A DNA stretch of 64,000 nucleotides from Lineus longissimus (taxonomy: Eukaryota > Nemertea > Pilidiophora > Heteronemertea > Lineidae). The notes beneath the pieces were generated by a model, which worked only from the letters and a program-made list of their open reading frames with translations, did no database searches and had not been told where the DNA came from. The position numbers and the translations under genes are program-made. The stretch is from NCBI RefSeq assembly GCF_910592395.1, contig NC_088309.1:10418501-10482500 (forward strand), in the 5' to 3' direction. Positions 46,338 through 58,900 of the stretch are shown piece after piece; position 1 is the first letter of the stretch; every line of letters starts with the position of its first letter.

Positions 46338-48168
46338 ATGGTAAGTGATAACATTTATTGCAATTTTGAAGTCACAACTCCAATCGGGAGGGAAACCTCT
46401 TTTGCAGCTTCTTCTAGTTTATGCGGGTTCCACTTGTCACCATATTAACAAGTCAGCAGTGTCTTCCTCTCCAATGGGACACTGTAGAGACCAATGGCGT
46501 TGTATTTAAGAATTGTGTTTAAACAGAATATTTTCCCAGCTAAACATCACTGTGTTGTTAAAGTGGCGTGATGTGACTTGTCTTACTTTTTTCGTCCTTG
46601 TTATTTCAGTCTATCAAGTTGTTCCTCCTCCTGGCCCTTGCGGCTGTCGGCGCTTTGGCACAAGATATCAACGAGCTCGAGTTCACGTTGGACGGCAGAC
46701 GATACACGGAGACTGTGGTTGACGGAGAAGACTTTCAGGTGGTGGTTGTACCCAAACAAGGCATCGCGGACCACACAATGGTCATGCACGATTTCGAGAC
46801 GGTGAGTTATCGTTTGACATCATCAGTTATAATTTTTGTATTAGTAGCGCTCTATTTAGGTAAAGGTGACACCGACATCCTGAGACTCGGGTCATGTCTA
46901 CTATAAGCAAGGCGGGAACTCCCTCGGTATAAACAAAGAGTCGCGGGTGTGCGTACAAGTTGCCCCGTGTTGACTGGATGTGATACATCTAACTATGATC
47001 GATAATGATATGTGAAAGAGAAACTTTGGATCCTTTCTAATGCCGGTACCACACATTGGCATTGCTGATTGTGACATCCATCCGACGACAATGAAAAGAA
47101 GGGGATTGAATTGCCGTCACATGCACGTTGTTGTGAGGTGTTCATCAGAGGGGTGTTCAGTGTACTGTCCCGGTGTGCAGTATGATATTGTGGTCATGAC
47201 GACAAATAAGACCCCCGGTCCTTCACGGGCTTTGACGCAGTGAATTCTATGAGAAAAACATTGTCTTCGTCTTATGTTACAGAGACTGACTGCCTTCAAA
47301 GACCTGACTACCAGACGTTGCATTGTCATCCCCATGGACCACATGCTTCTCAGAGTCCGAGGACTAATCTTCAAGGACAGGAGATCAGCTAGCGAGGTAA
47401 GCATGTCCGTTTTTTCACCGTCCACGATCGAAGACCGGCTGACAAGACAGTTTAATGGCTGACCTTGAAGTAATTGCGATCAATTTCTCATTACTAATCA
47501 TGATAACAGTCCTTCATATACAACTGGATATAAAATGTGAATGACACAACACGTTCTCGTTGGTCCCCGCCAAATTGCACAGGTGGTCTCACGCCCCGTC
47601 TAAAGGCTTGGGTTGAAAAGGGTAAGAGGTGCACATTGTGACGTGGGTAAAAGAGTACCAATGTTGGGAATAGCCCCTCCTCGTCATCCCAACAAATCTT
47701 TAAAAATATTATAGACTAGAGGCCGGTTTGTGAGGAATGGGGAGAAGGCAATCGGCTAGATGACATTGTACTGTTCTTGACAGTGGGTGCACTGTTCTGA
47801 CTGTCGCCTATTATTAATTTTCTTGTTCTTTCCTCCAGGATGTGCCATCAAACCGCAACATCATGTTGGACGTCGACGGAGACATGATGGAAGACATCGA
47901 CACTGAAGCTGGTGATAAGATTGCTGAGCTGTGCCAAGGTTTCCCCGCCTTCTGGGCAAGAATCTCAAAGGAGAAGAGCACTTTCAAGATGTCTGGCAGG
48001 CGGTTCAGACGCTGGGGCTTCTCCGCTAGTGCGTCAGCCTCTACCAATGGGAAAAGCGCCAGTGCGTCGGGGAACGTGAGTGGTGGTTCCAACGGTGCCA
48101 ACAGCGGCTCAAAGTCGAGCAGTGGGTCAAACGGCGGCAGCAGTGAATCATCTGGAAGCGCCAACTAG
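46338..48168 (+). CDS. Secreted BRICHOS-domain protein with Ser/Gly-rich tail
   Basis: Coding exons: 46338-46340 (the ATG only), 46610-46801, 47283-47396, 47839-48168. All join in phase 0 to give 212 residues. The signal peptide is residues 1-18 (SIKLFLLLALAAVGALA, then QD). A BRICHOS-like domain follows: MHDFE (60-64), the LTAFKDL turn (67-73) and the conserved cysteines C78 (in RRCIVIPMD) and C135 (in ELCQGFP). After the domain come a basic patch (GRRFRRWGF, 156-164) and a 48-residue Ser/Gly/Asn-rich tail. BRICHOS domains act as chaperones for aggregation-prone segments, and in annelids they precede antimicrobial peptides. The tail here does not look like such a peptide. Its position beside a MACPF-ApeC gene is suggestive only. 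Confidence 0.8.
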
Positions 48169-48478
48169 ATAAACTACCAGAGACAATTTTATTAGTACAA
48201 AGTTCAAAGCTGCTAGGTTGTGATTAATCCTGTCCTACATTTAATTTTAAATACCCGATCAAAAACTGTCTTCCTTGTTCACTTGTTATCATATTATGAG
48301 GTCATAAAAATGTCAATTATATTTTCGTGTATCATGTAGCTCCATGTATTATTGGAAATAATGATCTCCTTTCGTCACTGCCAACTCTCCTATATATCTT
48401 ACGCATCATTTTTTGTGAGAATCCATTGCGGTATCATATCAGACCACATGCTAAATACAATTTTGATATATTGATATA

Positions 48479-48522
48479 ATGATGATAGTCAAATAATATT
48501 ATAATGATGATAGTCAAATAAA
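48479..48522 (+). repeat. ~29-bp duplication with the BRICHOS poly(A) signal
   Basis: Two copies of aatgatgatagtcaaata are present. The second continues into aataaa (48517-48522), the likely polyadenylation signal for the BRICHOS transcript, about 350 nt after the stop. Confidence 0.6.
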
Positions 48523-48529
48523 ATATCTT

Positions 48530-49240
48530 ACTATAATCGGTTACCTCAAGTTGATTATTTTGAAATGATCGTGTTTCCGAAATCTCATAACATTCAGAGA
48601 GCAGTCATGTCCCAGGGAGTTTGTGTGGTCAAAAGTGTCTTTGGTTGTGACACTAAAAGCTGCGTCGGCCTTAGGTTCTGTTGTCAAGTATCAGCTGGGC
48701 ACTTCCACGAAATCAAGAACTTGGGAGGGGCCAGTATATAAACATGCAGACACCACCATTTCAATGGACCTTGGCAAGGAACAATTTCCTCAAGATGTCA
48801 ACTTGAGGAGACCAGGGGCATAGTGCTGAAGAGCGCCAGGCCATGGGTTGTACTCTCAGAGGGATCAGAGCTTATTCATCTTGGTGTCCTGGAGAAAGGC
48901 ACTTAACCAAACTTGCTTCCCAAGGGGCATCCGGACAATATCATACCATACAAGTCGTGTTGTAGGCCCCGTCTGCAAGATTATGAACTTACAACCTAGT
49001 CGGCGAAATGAGATTATGCAACTCGGATGCACAACTCCCCAGGGAGTTTAGAATCCGTCATGTAGAGGCAAATAGCTGGGGGAATAATGTGATGCGCTTA
49101 TTGTAGGCGAAATGGCGATACACCCTTCCGTGCAGGGTGCATGTATTTGATCAGCATAAGACCATCCATAGACTTTTCTTCCAGTCTCTTGTTTACAATA
49201 CATCTGTGAGAGAATGAGTTAAGGTCCAAGTTTCACATAC
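48530..49240. other. Intergenic, no gene recognised
   Basis: This lies between the BRICHOS poly(A) signal and the FET poly(A) signal. The two short plus-strand ORFs have no recognisable content. Confidence 0.45.
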
Positions 49241-49246
49241 AAAACA

Positions 49247-49252
49247 TTTATT
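49247..49252 (-). terminator. Poly(A) signal of the FET gene
   Basis: AATAAA on the minus strand lies about 700 nt after the FET stop codon. It predicts a 3' UTR of about 0.7 kb covering 49230-49947. Confidence 0.55.
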
Positions 49253-49947
49253 TTCATCCAAGTAAAATACATTTACAAGAGAGAAAAAAAGATAAAATCT
49301 GACGTCTGATCTTTTTCTTGAAAGCAGTGCATGATCTTGTACCCAATTTAACTTCTTATCTTTTTATCAAAACTTACTCTCAAAATATTCATTTTAACCA
49401 GCAGGGGACTTAGAAAGCCCTGGCAGAAAAAGGTCTATGGCTACAAAACTGAACTGGTGAAATTACAATTTGGCATAACTATACAAAATGATCCAGTGCT
49501 CTTTACATATGATGTCAAAAATTTTATGGAAATACTAGCTTTCCTCCGATATAGCTTCACTAGCCCTCTTCTTGAGGATGACAACAAAAAATATCGGAAA
49601 ATGACTTTCAGGACTCGTCTAAAAATTGCTGCAAACAACTTTAAAGCTCTAAGAGCCAAATTATCCTTGACTTATGACCTGAAACAATGTCCCTGCTCTG
49701 TATTGTCAAATTATAGTTCTTACATCTGCATTGTGTCCACGGACCGATTAACTGAATGGAAATGAACAACTGTGGCCTATTTACATGATAGTTCTCATAA
49801 TCATCTTGACAGTGTCAAATTACACGATGCCAAGACTATTCCAGTTCGTAACTCTGAATGTGTCGTACTGAGTCCATTCCAACAATATCCTTAAGACTGG
49901 AACAATCCACAATTATACACAGAATCCTGAAGTGAAACGAGCTTGTC

Positions 49948-52900
49948 CTAATATGGTCGTGGTCTTCTATCTTGCATGCTGAAATAGAATGAAGCATGTC
50001 TGAGTAAGGCTGACAGTTGCTGGATTACGTGGGCACAAAGTAATTGGAAAATCTTTACTAACACATACTCTACTCCCTACAACCTAGAGTAACAAATGCT
50101 TCTCTGCCTCCCTCTCCCAGTCTACACACAAGCCAGTATTGGTATCTCCACACATATATCACAATAAGAAGTAAACAATCTCGTTGAGACAACTCCATCA
50201 GCATTTGCTCCGAGGGCAATGTGTGAACCTTTTGCAAGTTGCTGCCAGGAATTGTCTTTAGGTGTGGGTTGGGCAAATGAGTTCTCCTCGTCCAGTGAAC
50301 TAATTCTAACCCTTCCAAGTAATAGAATGCCATGATAACCAACACACTTACCCTCCACGTCCACCTCTGCCTCCACGGTCCATTCCACGTCCTCCGCGGT
50401 CCCCACCACGCATCCCACGGCCACCACGGAAATCACCACCGCCACGTCCACGTGGTGGGCCACCACGCATTCCACCGAAGTCACCACCACGGCCACCACG
50501 TCCTCCCATACCACGACCCATAGGGGGTCCTCCTCGGCCTCTGCCCCGGAAACCACCTGAATTTGAAATATAACGAATTGAACGATACACGGAAAGTGAT
50601 TGGTTATTAGTGAAGTCTAGGACAAAGATCGACACAGGGACTTTTGGATCTCAGCAAAGGATGGTTGTTGCCAGCCATATACAAGTCTAATTATGACAGC
50701 CAAATCCAAGTAGCCGACATGATATCGGTTTTGTCTCAGACAGAGAATAATATGTTTTACAGTTGATAATTTTGCTGTAGTTCAGTAGACTCTTACCTCC
50801 AGATTCATCACTGTCTCCAGCATTGTCTGGCGCTGGCGCTTGACACCGGTTACATTCACTTCTACGGGCAAAGTTAACATTGTTACATTCCCTGCAAAAA
50901 GAAAAACGTTTCTTATATCTCTATCTATGCATCACAATTATCAGGACAGGGAAATCAACACTAATAACAGCGTCATGAAACCGGCTTAAATTAAAAGTCT
51001 TCCTGCTATTTTGGCAGACTGCTTTCCTCTATAGGGCCCTTCTTCAAAAACAGACATAAGACGGTTCTCTCTCGGAAGTCCAGCCCAAATGATTTTGCAA
51101 TTCTCTATTGGATGCCCCCTCTTCCCTCCTTCAGTTGAATCCTTTTAAGAAATGTAACACTACTTACGGGCAAGTCCAATCTCCAGGTCTGTCACCACCA
51201 CCCATGCCGCCGCCTCCTCGATCTCCGCCAAAGCCATTCCCACGACCTCGACCACGGAAGCCCATTCCATCTGTAATACAGGAAAATGAGATGGTCAACT
51301 GCAAGTAAAACCTTTTAGAACTTTTTGTTAAGAGTAGCAAAACTGTAATATTCGGACGAGGTGGAGTTACACTTACACCAAAGAAGATAGGACTCAACTT
51401 CAAGCATATCATTTGCAACAAAATAACAAAGAAATGGAACTGGTTGTTGTGATGAATGGTTGCAGTTGCAACTGTTTTATTCATCAGGAGATATTCAGAC
51501 GAAAGCCCACCCCCATCACCAACTTTCCAGTGAAACACCCTTCAGCTTCAAAAGTCAAGGTATATCAGAATATTGACTACTCACCACCGCGACCTCGTCC
51601 CCTTCCCCTGTCAAATCCACCTCGGCCACCGGGGCCACCTGGTGTCCACTGCTTCTTCATTGCCATCTCGACCTTCAGCGTGTGGCCTTCAAACACCGTA
51701 TCTGGAAAACGACAAGTTCATACCATATAAAGATACTAACACCAAGTAAACTTGAGACACTTCTACTCTATAGCAAATACTGATTGGCATTAAATATTAC
51801 CAACCCTAACCAGGCATCTATCAGGTTTTCCTACGGTACTGAATACAATTTACCTCAGTCAACCCTAAAGCATGATGACAAAAGCTCTTCTTTCACTGGG
51901 ACTGATATGCCCTGAACAATACATACCATTGAAACGAGTGACAGCATCCGTAGCTGCCTCCATATCTTCATACCCGACGATGGCACTCTCGGCTATATCC
52001 GTCTTGGAGTCCTTGTAGATTCGGATCATGTTAGTGCCAGTTCGCTTGTCTTTCTGCAACAAAGAAAACAATACTAGTTTTGTAGTTGACATCACAACAT
52101 ATGGACTGGTTCCTGAGGATGGAGCCCAGACAGCATTTTTTCTAAGATGCCTCCGTCACAGATAAGGACAATTATACTTAGTTACACACACACACAAATT
52201 CATATACCGTACATTACTCTTTTCAGGCCTATTTGGCCCGTTCGAAGGTGCTCAACAGTTTCATTTAATATATTCAAAATGACTAAATTGTCTTCAGGAG
52301 TGTTTCAAATGATAGAAGCTGTCAGCTACCGTATCACTCAGATATGCTTTTCCACCAATATTGACAGTGTGGAATTAAACAAAATACTGTTCTTACAGCT
52401 CTGGAATCTAAGGCAATTCAAAATTCAAGCTGTGTTGTATTCAGCCACTGTCAGTATTGTGAGTAAATCAAGTTTTCAGGAGCAGAAAATCTAACTTACT
52501 TTGAGTCGTCCCCAAGGTGAGAATAGCTGCTCTAACATTTCTTCAGTCGTATCTCCTGGTAGGTTGGAAACATAAATCGTATCCTTCGATTGAATCTTGG
52601 GTACGCTAGGGTCATAATATCCAGCTTTGCCAGCCGCTGCATTTTGACCTGAAATGTAAGTCAGCTTATGATACACGAGGGCAAACGGGACAAGACAAGA
52701 GGTCTGCTGAATCTTAACTCTTTCTATATTCTCATTTGTTGTGTTGTTTATGATAATCAGGACACAAATGTATCGGGCCTAAATGGGTGATCTTGCTTAA
52801 AAACTGTGCTTTTGTCCAAATTTCATTTAATAACAGAACTACCAAACATTATAGTCTAGACACACCACACATGCATACACTTCCGACCACATTTATTCAT

Positions 52901-55900
52901 AGATGCTACATTGCATTAAGAACGGGGCTTTTCATTCACACATGCATGGAAATAGTTCCACTCGCGTACTTGTATTTGTAAGCAAATTTACTTCGCCAGT
53001 CAGCAAGGAGTATGGTATGCAACTGAATGGAATGCGCATTTGCAAGCTGAATTGTTCTGTCACTTTGGACTTATTGTGATTCGCTAAAAAACCGTCTCGG
53101 AAGTGAGAAGCTGCTAAGCATTGAAATAATTCCGCTACACCAAAGCAAAATGTGGGCCTATGAATTTGAGTGCTGTCGTCACAATCACACGTATAACATT
53201 TCTGCAGAATCCTTTCGGGGAAGAGAATCCTGGAGTAAAATCAGTGCAATCAAATTAAAGCTAAGTAGCAGGGAGTGTTAGGACTTTCTCATCATGAAAC
53301 CTGGACAAGCAATGTTGAGTACAAGCTAGGATTCAGCAGACCTTAGTTTACGAAACTATATTTTAGACTCTTTATCACTGAACACTAGAAAGTGGATAAG
53401 GACATGCTCAAATTGCAGAATGAGTAAAAGTAATGAGTGGGAACACCATTATTATCTGTAGAGTTGGTGTGTACACCCTATCCATTACCAAAGCCGATGC
53501 ATTAGTGTACGGAGCTAGGAAACTGTGGTGGCCGTCAAAAGGCAACATTGAAAAGGAAAAATTGTACCGTGAAAATTTTTACTTTCGAATAAGTGTAGTA
53601 TAACAGCTCGAAAATTTGAGCGAAAGCAATTTTAACCCCAAGAAGGAAATATCCTTCAAGTTATATTTTGTCACAAAAACCGTTAAGTAAAAACAAGAAG
53701 CATCCTGGATCACATTTTAACCCTACCACTATAAATGGAAACTGTTGCACTCATTTACAACAAATTGTATTACGATGACATATGATTGCAAAGCATTTCT
53801 CGCAAAAGATGGTACCTTTATTTAAAAGATTTATATCACCTACATACCAAAAGCCTACCAAGATCTGTATGGTTAAGTCCGGATATTTAAAATTGTGCAT
53901 AGACCATGAAACTGCGGACACGAGAAGCCTATGTTGATGTCACATCCTTTCGAAAATATTTTCTGACCAGAAATCAGTATGGTCATTTGAATTGAAGATA
54001 TTATAATCTTTTCTCTCTGGATCTTGGATCTTTTAAAAATTATATTGAACACACCTTGATTGCGATGTAGTGGCTCGTTTTCGTCAAAGCAGTCTCAATT
54101 TTTCAACCAAGATATCGACAGCATGATTGAGTTGAATGTGCCGTGTTGGATTCGACGGAACGCAGCCAAGTCGAAGAGAGTTTGAGTGGACAAATCGTTA
54201 CGTTTAAATTTTAGATGCAAGTGAATTGAAATTAACACCTTACTGTCAGATCTCTGTACCAAAAGACTGTTGGGCAGAGCTAAAATTCCACTGCCAGGCC
54301 AAACTTTCAGCCTCAGCACCTCTGGTTTGGGCATTCATTTTAGATTCACCTTCCCTGTCTTGATTTTAGTACAGAGACTTTACACACATTCCGTGTTGAA
54401 AGGCACATAGCCTTGCATACCGATAAAACTTGGCAGCGCTATCACCAAGTTGATGACGATGGAAGTAGGTAGCATAAAGAAAATATTGCTAGACAACACG
54501 ACAACAAATCTGTTAACTCTAGGGGAGTGTATTGTAGTTGCCACAAAATTGGCAAGGAAGCAGTTTTGAAGTTAGTCATCTTTCTCTAACATTGACTTGC
54601 GCAATTATTGCCTATTGGAATTGGAACGTGTGACCTCCGGTAATCACATTATTTTCATTGAGGAGTTTTGTGGTTTCTTAAAATAATTTGTGAGGTTGCA
54701 AAATGACATCTTTGTAGACAGATGTGCAGGGCACAAGACACAGTTCTAAAATGAGACTGGAATATTTTAAATACACTGGCGTCTCAAAGATGCTACTGCA
54801 GCAAAATCTTGCAACCCATTACATGATACCATAGAACTTAATGACAGAAAACCCACATGTACATGAAGGAGCCGCATTTGATTGGAAGATTTTGCACAGG
54901 ACATGTTTTTTAGTCATACAGTGAAGATTCATCATCTGTCTGGAGTCCTTGAACCTGGTTTATGAAAGGAATGGCATTGTGCAAAAACGCATCAGAATAT
55001 AAACGCCTCGATCTTTTCATATTTAAGAAGTATCAGAAGAACATAAAGCAAGACTCTTTATTTGCTTATCCTAAACCTGGATTTTGATCTTTTCCGAGTT
55101 GCTACTAGTGTAAAACTATGAATGGCTATAGATGAATAAGCGTAAATGCATGTTCGGTAATAGCATACATGTAAACCTGAAGAATGTAATGCTTTTGTGA
55201 CCTTTTCCTGACTGGACTGAAAATGGCCAGTGCCACTCAGTTCAAATAAAACACTGTGCGACACTTCTCAAAAGTAATGTTTTACACCTAAAAAATTATA
55301 AAATACCTAAAATGATATCCAAGGATGCTTCAAAATTTATTATGTACACAAAATTGTACCTGGATTAAATATGGTAAATGAACCCTGTCCTGTGTGAACT
55401 CTCAAATACCTAAATTTCCCATAACCCCAATTGCTGCTGAAAATGGCAGCGAGAAAAAAACATGTGCTGCAATTTAACAGGCCCGAGGAATGTCAAATGG
55501 CGAGTTTGGGAACCACCAGAAGTAACTAGATCATGAGATAATGTACAGTAACTTCAACACAACATTATGATGAAAGTATTTTCACGTCAGTTGAAACAAT
55601 TAAGATCCTGGTGGTGAGAATAAGTTATTTTAAAACTGAACTGGGAAGAGAACATAGCTTCTATTTTAATACTTACCTCCTCAAGGTAGCTTCTCAACAG
55701 GCAATTCTCCTTGCGCTCATCCCCCTTTTATTTCAGGATGAGGCACCACTATATCATTGTTTTTAAAGTACATAGTGAAAATAAGGCTTGACTGAGTTCC
55801 AGAGTAAGCTCAAAGGGATTGGATATAATTTGCCATGTACATTCTGACTACGTCTCTTCCCAGTTCAAGTGGGCTTGCAGAACCACTATAATGTGTCCAT

Positions 55901-58900
55901 TTCACTTACCACCCATACCACTGTCGCCACCGTAAGATCCTCGACCACCGCTGTAACATATGTCAAGTATTTAGCAAGGGATGTCACTGCAGTGATGCAA
56001 AACATCCCATGTTAAACACCTATGCTGGACTGGTCTTCTGAGTTCCCATAACTCTTTATCTCTTTTTCAAGACGTCTTTGATTTTTACACGCAGCATAAC
56101 TTTGGGGCGAACTCCGTTTCCCTAGAACTTGACCCACACACCCAAGAGACCTCTGACTTCATAATCATAGCCAGTTAAAAAACCCGAACTCGGATTGAAA
56201 ATGTTTTATAAGTGACTGATTTGAGTAACCATCAACATTTTGTATGAAAACCCATCTGAATTCACTGACCTATGAACTGCAAACTTCTTGTATAAATTTT
56301 CCAGTATAGTAACACCCTCGTTTCAAACAACTCGATACTTTTGTTTTTAAGAACACAGTGCTCCAAGTGCACATGTTTCCACACAATGTAGGTGAAAACC
56401 AGACCCAGTATCTTTTTATTACATGCACAAAACAGCATTTCTGGAAGAACCTTCATTTACTTGTGTGCCGGATCACCAGAAAAATTTTGAAGACTGGTGC
56501 TCCGAAAGAAATAACACTGATCGAACCCTTTGAAATTACGAAGCTGAATAACTGGTAAATGGCATAAAATGTGCTTTGACTACACTGCCTTACATTCGTT
56601 GTTAGTAACAAAATCATAAGTCAAAACTTGATGATCTGTCTTGAAACCCCTCGTGAGAACTTTCTTAAATCATTCCCTGAACATTTGAATATGTCAAGAG
56701 CCACAAAAATTGACTTGAGTTAATAATATTTTAAATGATCGTTTAAACCCCTTAGCTTGGGATAAGACTACATCCAACCTGTAAACGAATACTCAGAAAA
56801 GCAAAAACATGTAAAAAAGACCATTGTCTCATTAGATAACATTCAGGAAAATGAACGAGAAGCAATTGAATTATCAACAAACTTTTTAAAGTACACTTCA
56901 TTCGGAAACACTTTGGAGGCAGAAAATGGTAACTGCGAGTAATGACTTTTGTTTAAACGTTCCATATCGCATAACACAGTATACTAAATTTACACTTGAA
57001 ACCTAGGGTCTTCCCTTCTGACAAAATGGTAACCATGCACCTTAGACTTAAAGTTTGTCATGCATGAAAATTCTCTTGTTGTATCATACTAGGTAGACTT
57101 GCAAAGTAAAGTCCAAAATGGACATAGAGAACTGTAGTAAGCTAACCTATCAAGAGCGACCACCGATAACCATGAAAAAGACTGTCGTGGCCCTCTTTGG
57201 TTAGATCTTCTTGTCAAACGAAGCACTCATTTCATATAGTGGAGAATTCAGGAAGTCTGGTACCTTAGTAGTTACTTTTAAACGGGGAGGTGGGATTATG
57301 TCACAAGATAAACAACTTACCCATTGTATGAACCTCGGCCGCGACCTCCTCCTCCTCCGCCTCCTCCTGGAATAAAATGTTTAACACATTTAAAATAGGT
57401 CTTCAAGGAAGTAGAACCAACACTAAACACTCACTTCACTTCAAAAAATATTCCGTTAATGAAAAGTTTACCATAAACTCATGCCTTCCAACCAGAAAAT
57501 GGAAGTGCCATATGCATACAGTAAACACGCTATGAACAGTAAACTGAATTACCTTTTCAAAAATAAAGCTCTCCAAGTACTCAGAATCGATCCCTCACAC
57601 AATTTGGAGGGCATTACCAGAAATTATAAAAGCAAATGACCAACACCTCACTAATAACCTGTTAACATTTTGAACTGGATTTTTTTCAACTGCCCATCTA
57701 CCAAAATGTTCAACTATCAAGGACAACAGTCACCCCACCTCTGGGACAACACTTCCAAAGAGGTTGGAGAATGTTTTCTCTTGACAGGTTAAGGTGACCA
57801 TGTCGTCATGGCAAAGATTCACCTGACCCGACATGTATGGCAGTTTTAAACTTTTTTTACAAAAAATAAACCACAACAGGAAGATATTTTTATGCCAAAA
57901 GGTACAGGTCATATTTTAAATATTTCGTTTGCGTGTCTTCTGTACAAATAATCCCTCGAGAAAATCAAGTGCAAAATAGCACTTGGAAGAACACCAAGCC
58001 TTCTACAAAATGATTTCAAAAATGACTAAAATATGTATTTAAATTAGTACTCCAAATATCAATTTCTATTTTTTTATTTTACTTAATGACAAACCTTTTC
58101 AATAAATACCACAAATTGATGTAGTTACCAAATATTTACTCGGTCATACTGCATCAAACCTTTGATTCACTTGAACGTTCAAATTATAATCTAACTCCCA
58201 GGAAATTTTTTTGGATTTTTTACTCTCAGCCTTAAAAGCCTTCTTGCAAAATAACACTAAATCACAATCACTCTAAAGTGGATTCTACCTGATATCACAC
58301 AGAAAAACTCATCACAATTGCATTGATTTAAACCTATCAATACTGTTCTCTTCATGACACCTTTGTAGATTATCTCGGAAAGCACTGAAGTGAAGATCAT
58401 TAGATAAGACCAACGGTTCAAAATGCAGAAGTGCTGCAGAACCAAATTGCACTCTTTTGAAAATTTGTACTACTTTTATCTGACATACGATTTGGTGTTT
58501 TTTTTGTCAGTGCTTTACGAGTTGATGTACCAACATCCCGACTTCATGACAATTTTACCACATAAATCATAAATCTACAACACAGACAAAGTGCATTACC
58601 CAATCGATATAATGATAAAATGACCGAGTTACCTTGGAAAGGTGGTCCATGCTGTGGAGGTGGTGGCATTCCTGGTGGCGGGCCACCATGGTGTGGCATT
58701 CCTGGTGGAGGACCACCAGCCACAGATGAAGGTGGACCACTAGATGAAGGGGGCGGTCCACTGGGCGGCTGATAAGCCCTCTGCGGCGGCATAGCACTAT
58801 AAGACTGTGGTGGTGGATGATGTGGGGGTGGCTGTTGAACTGGCGGCGGCTGTTGGGGTGGAGGCTGCTGCACTGGTGGCGGCTGATGGGGCGGTGACTG

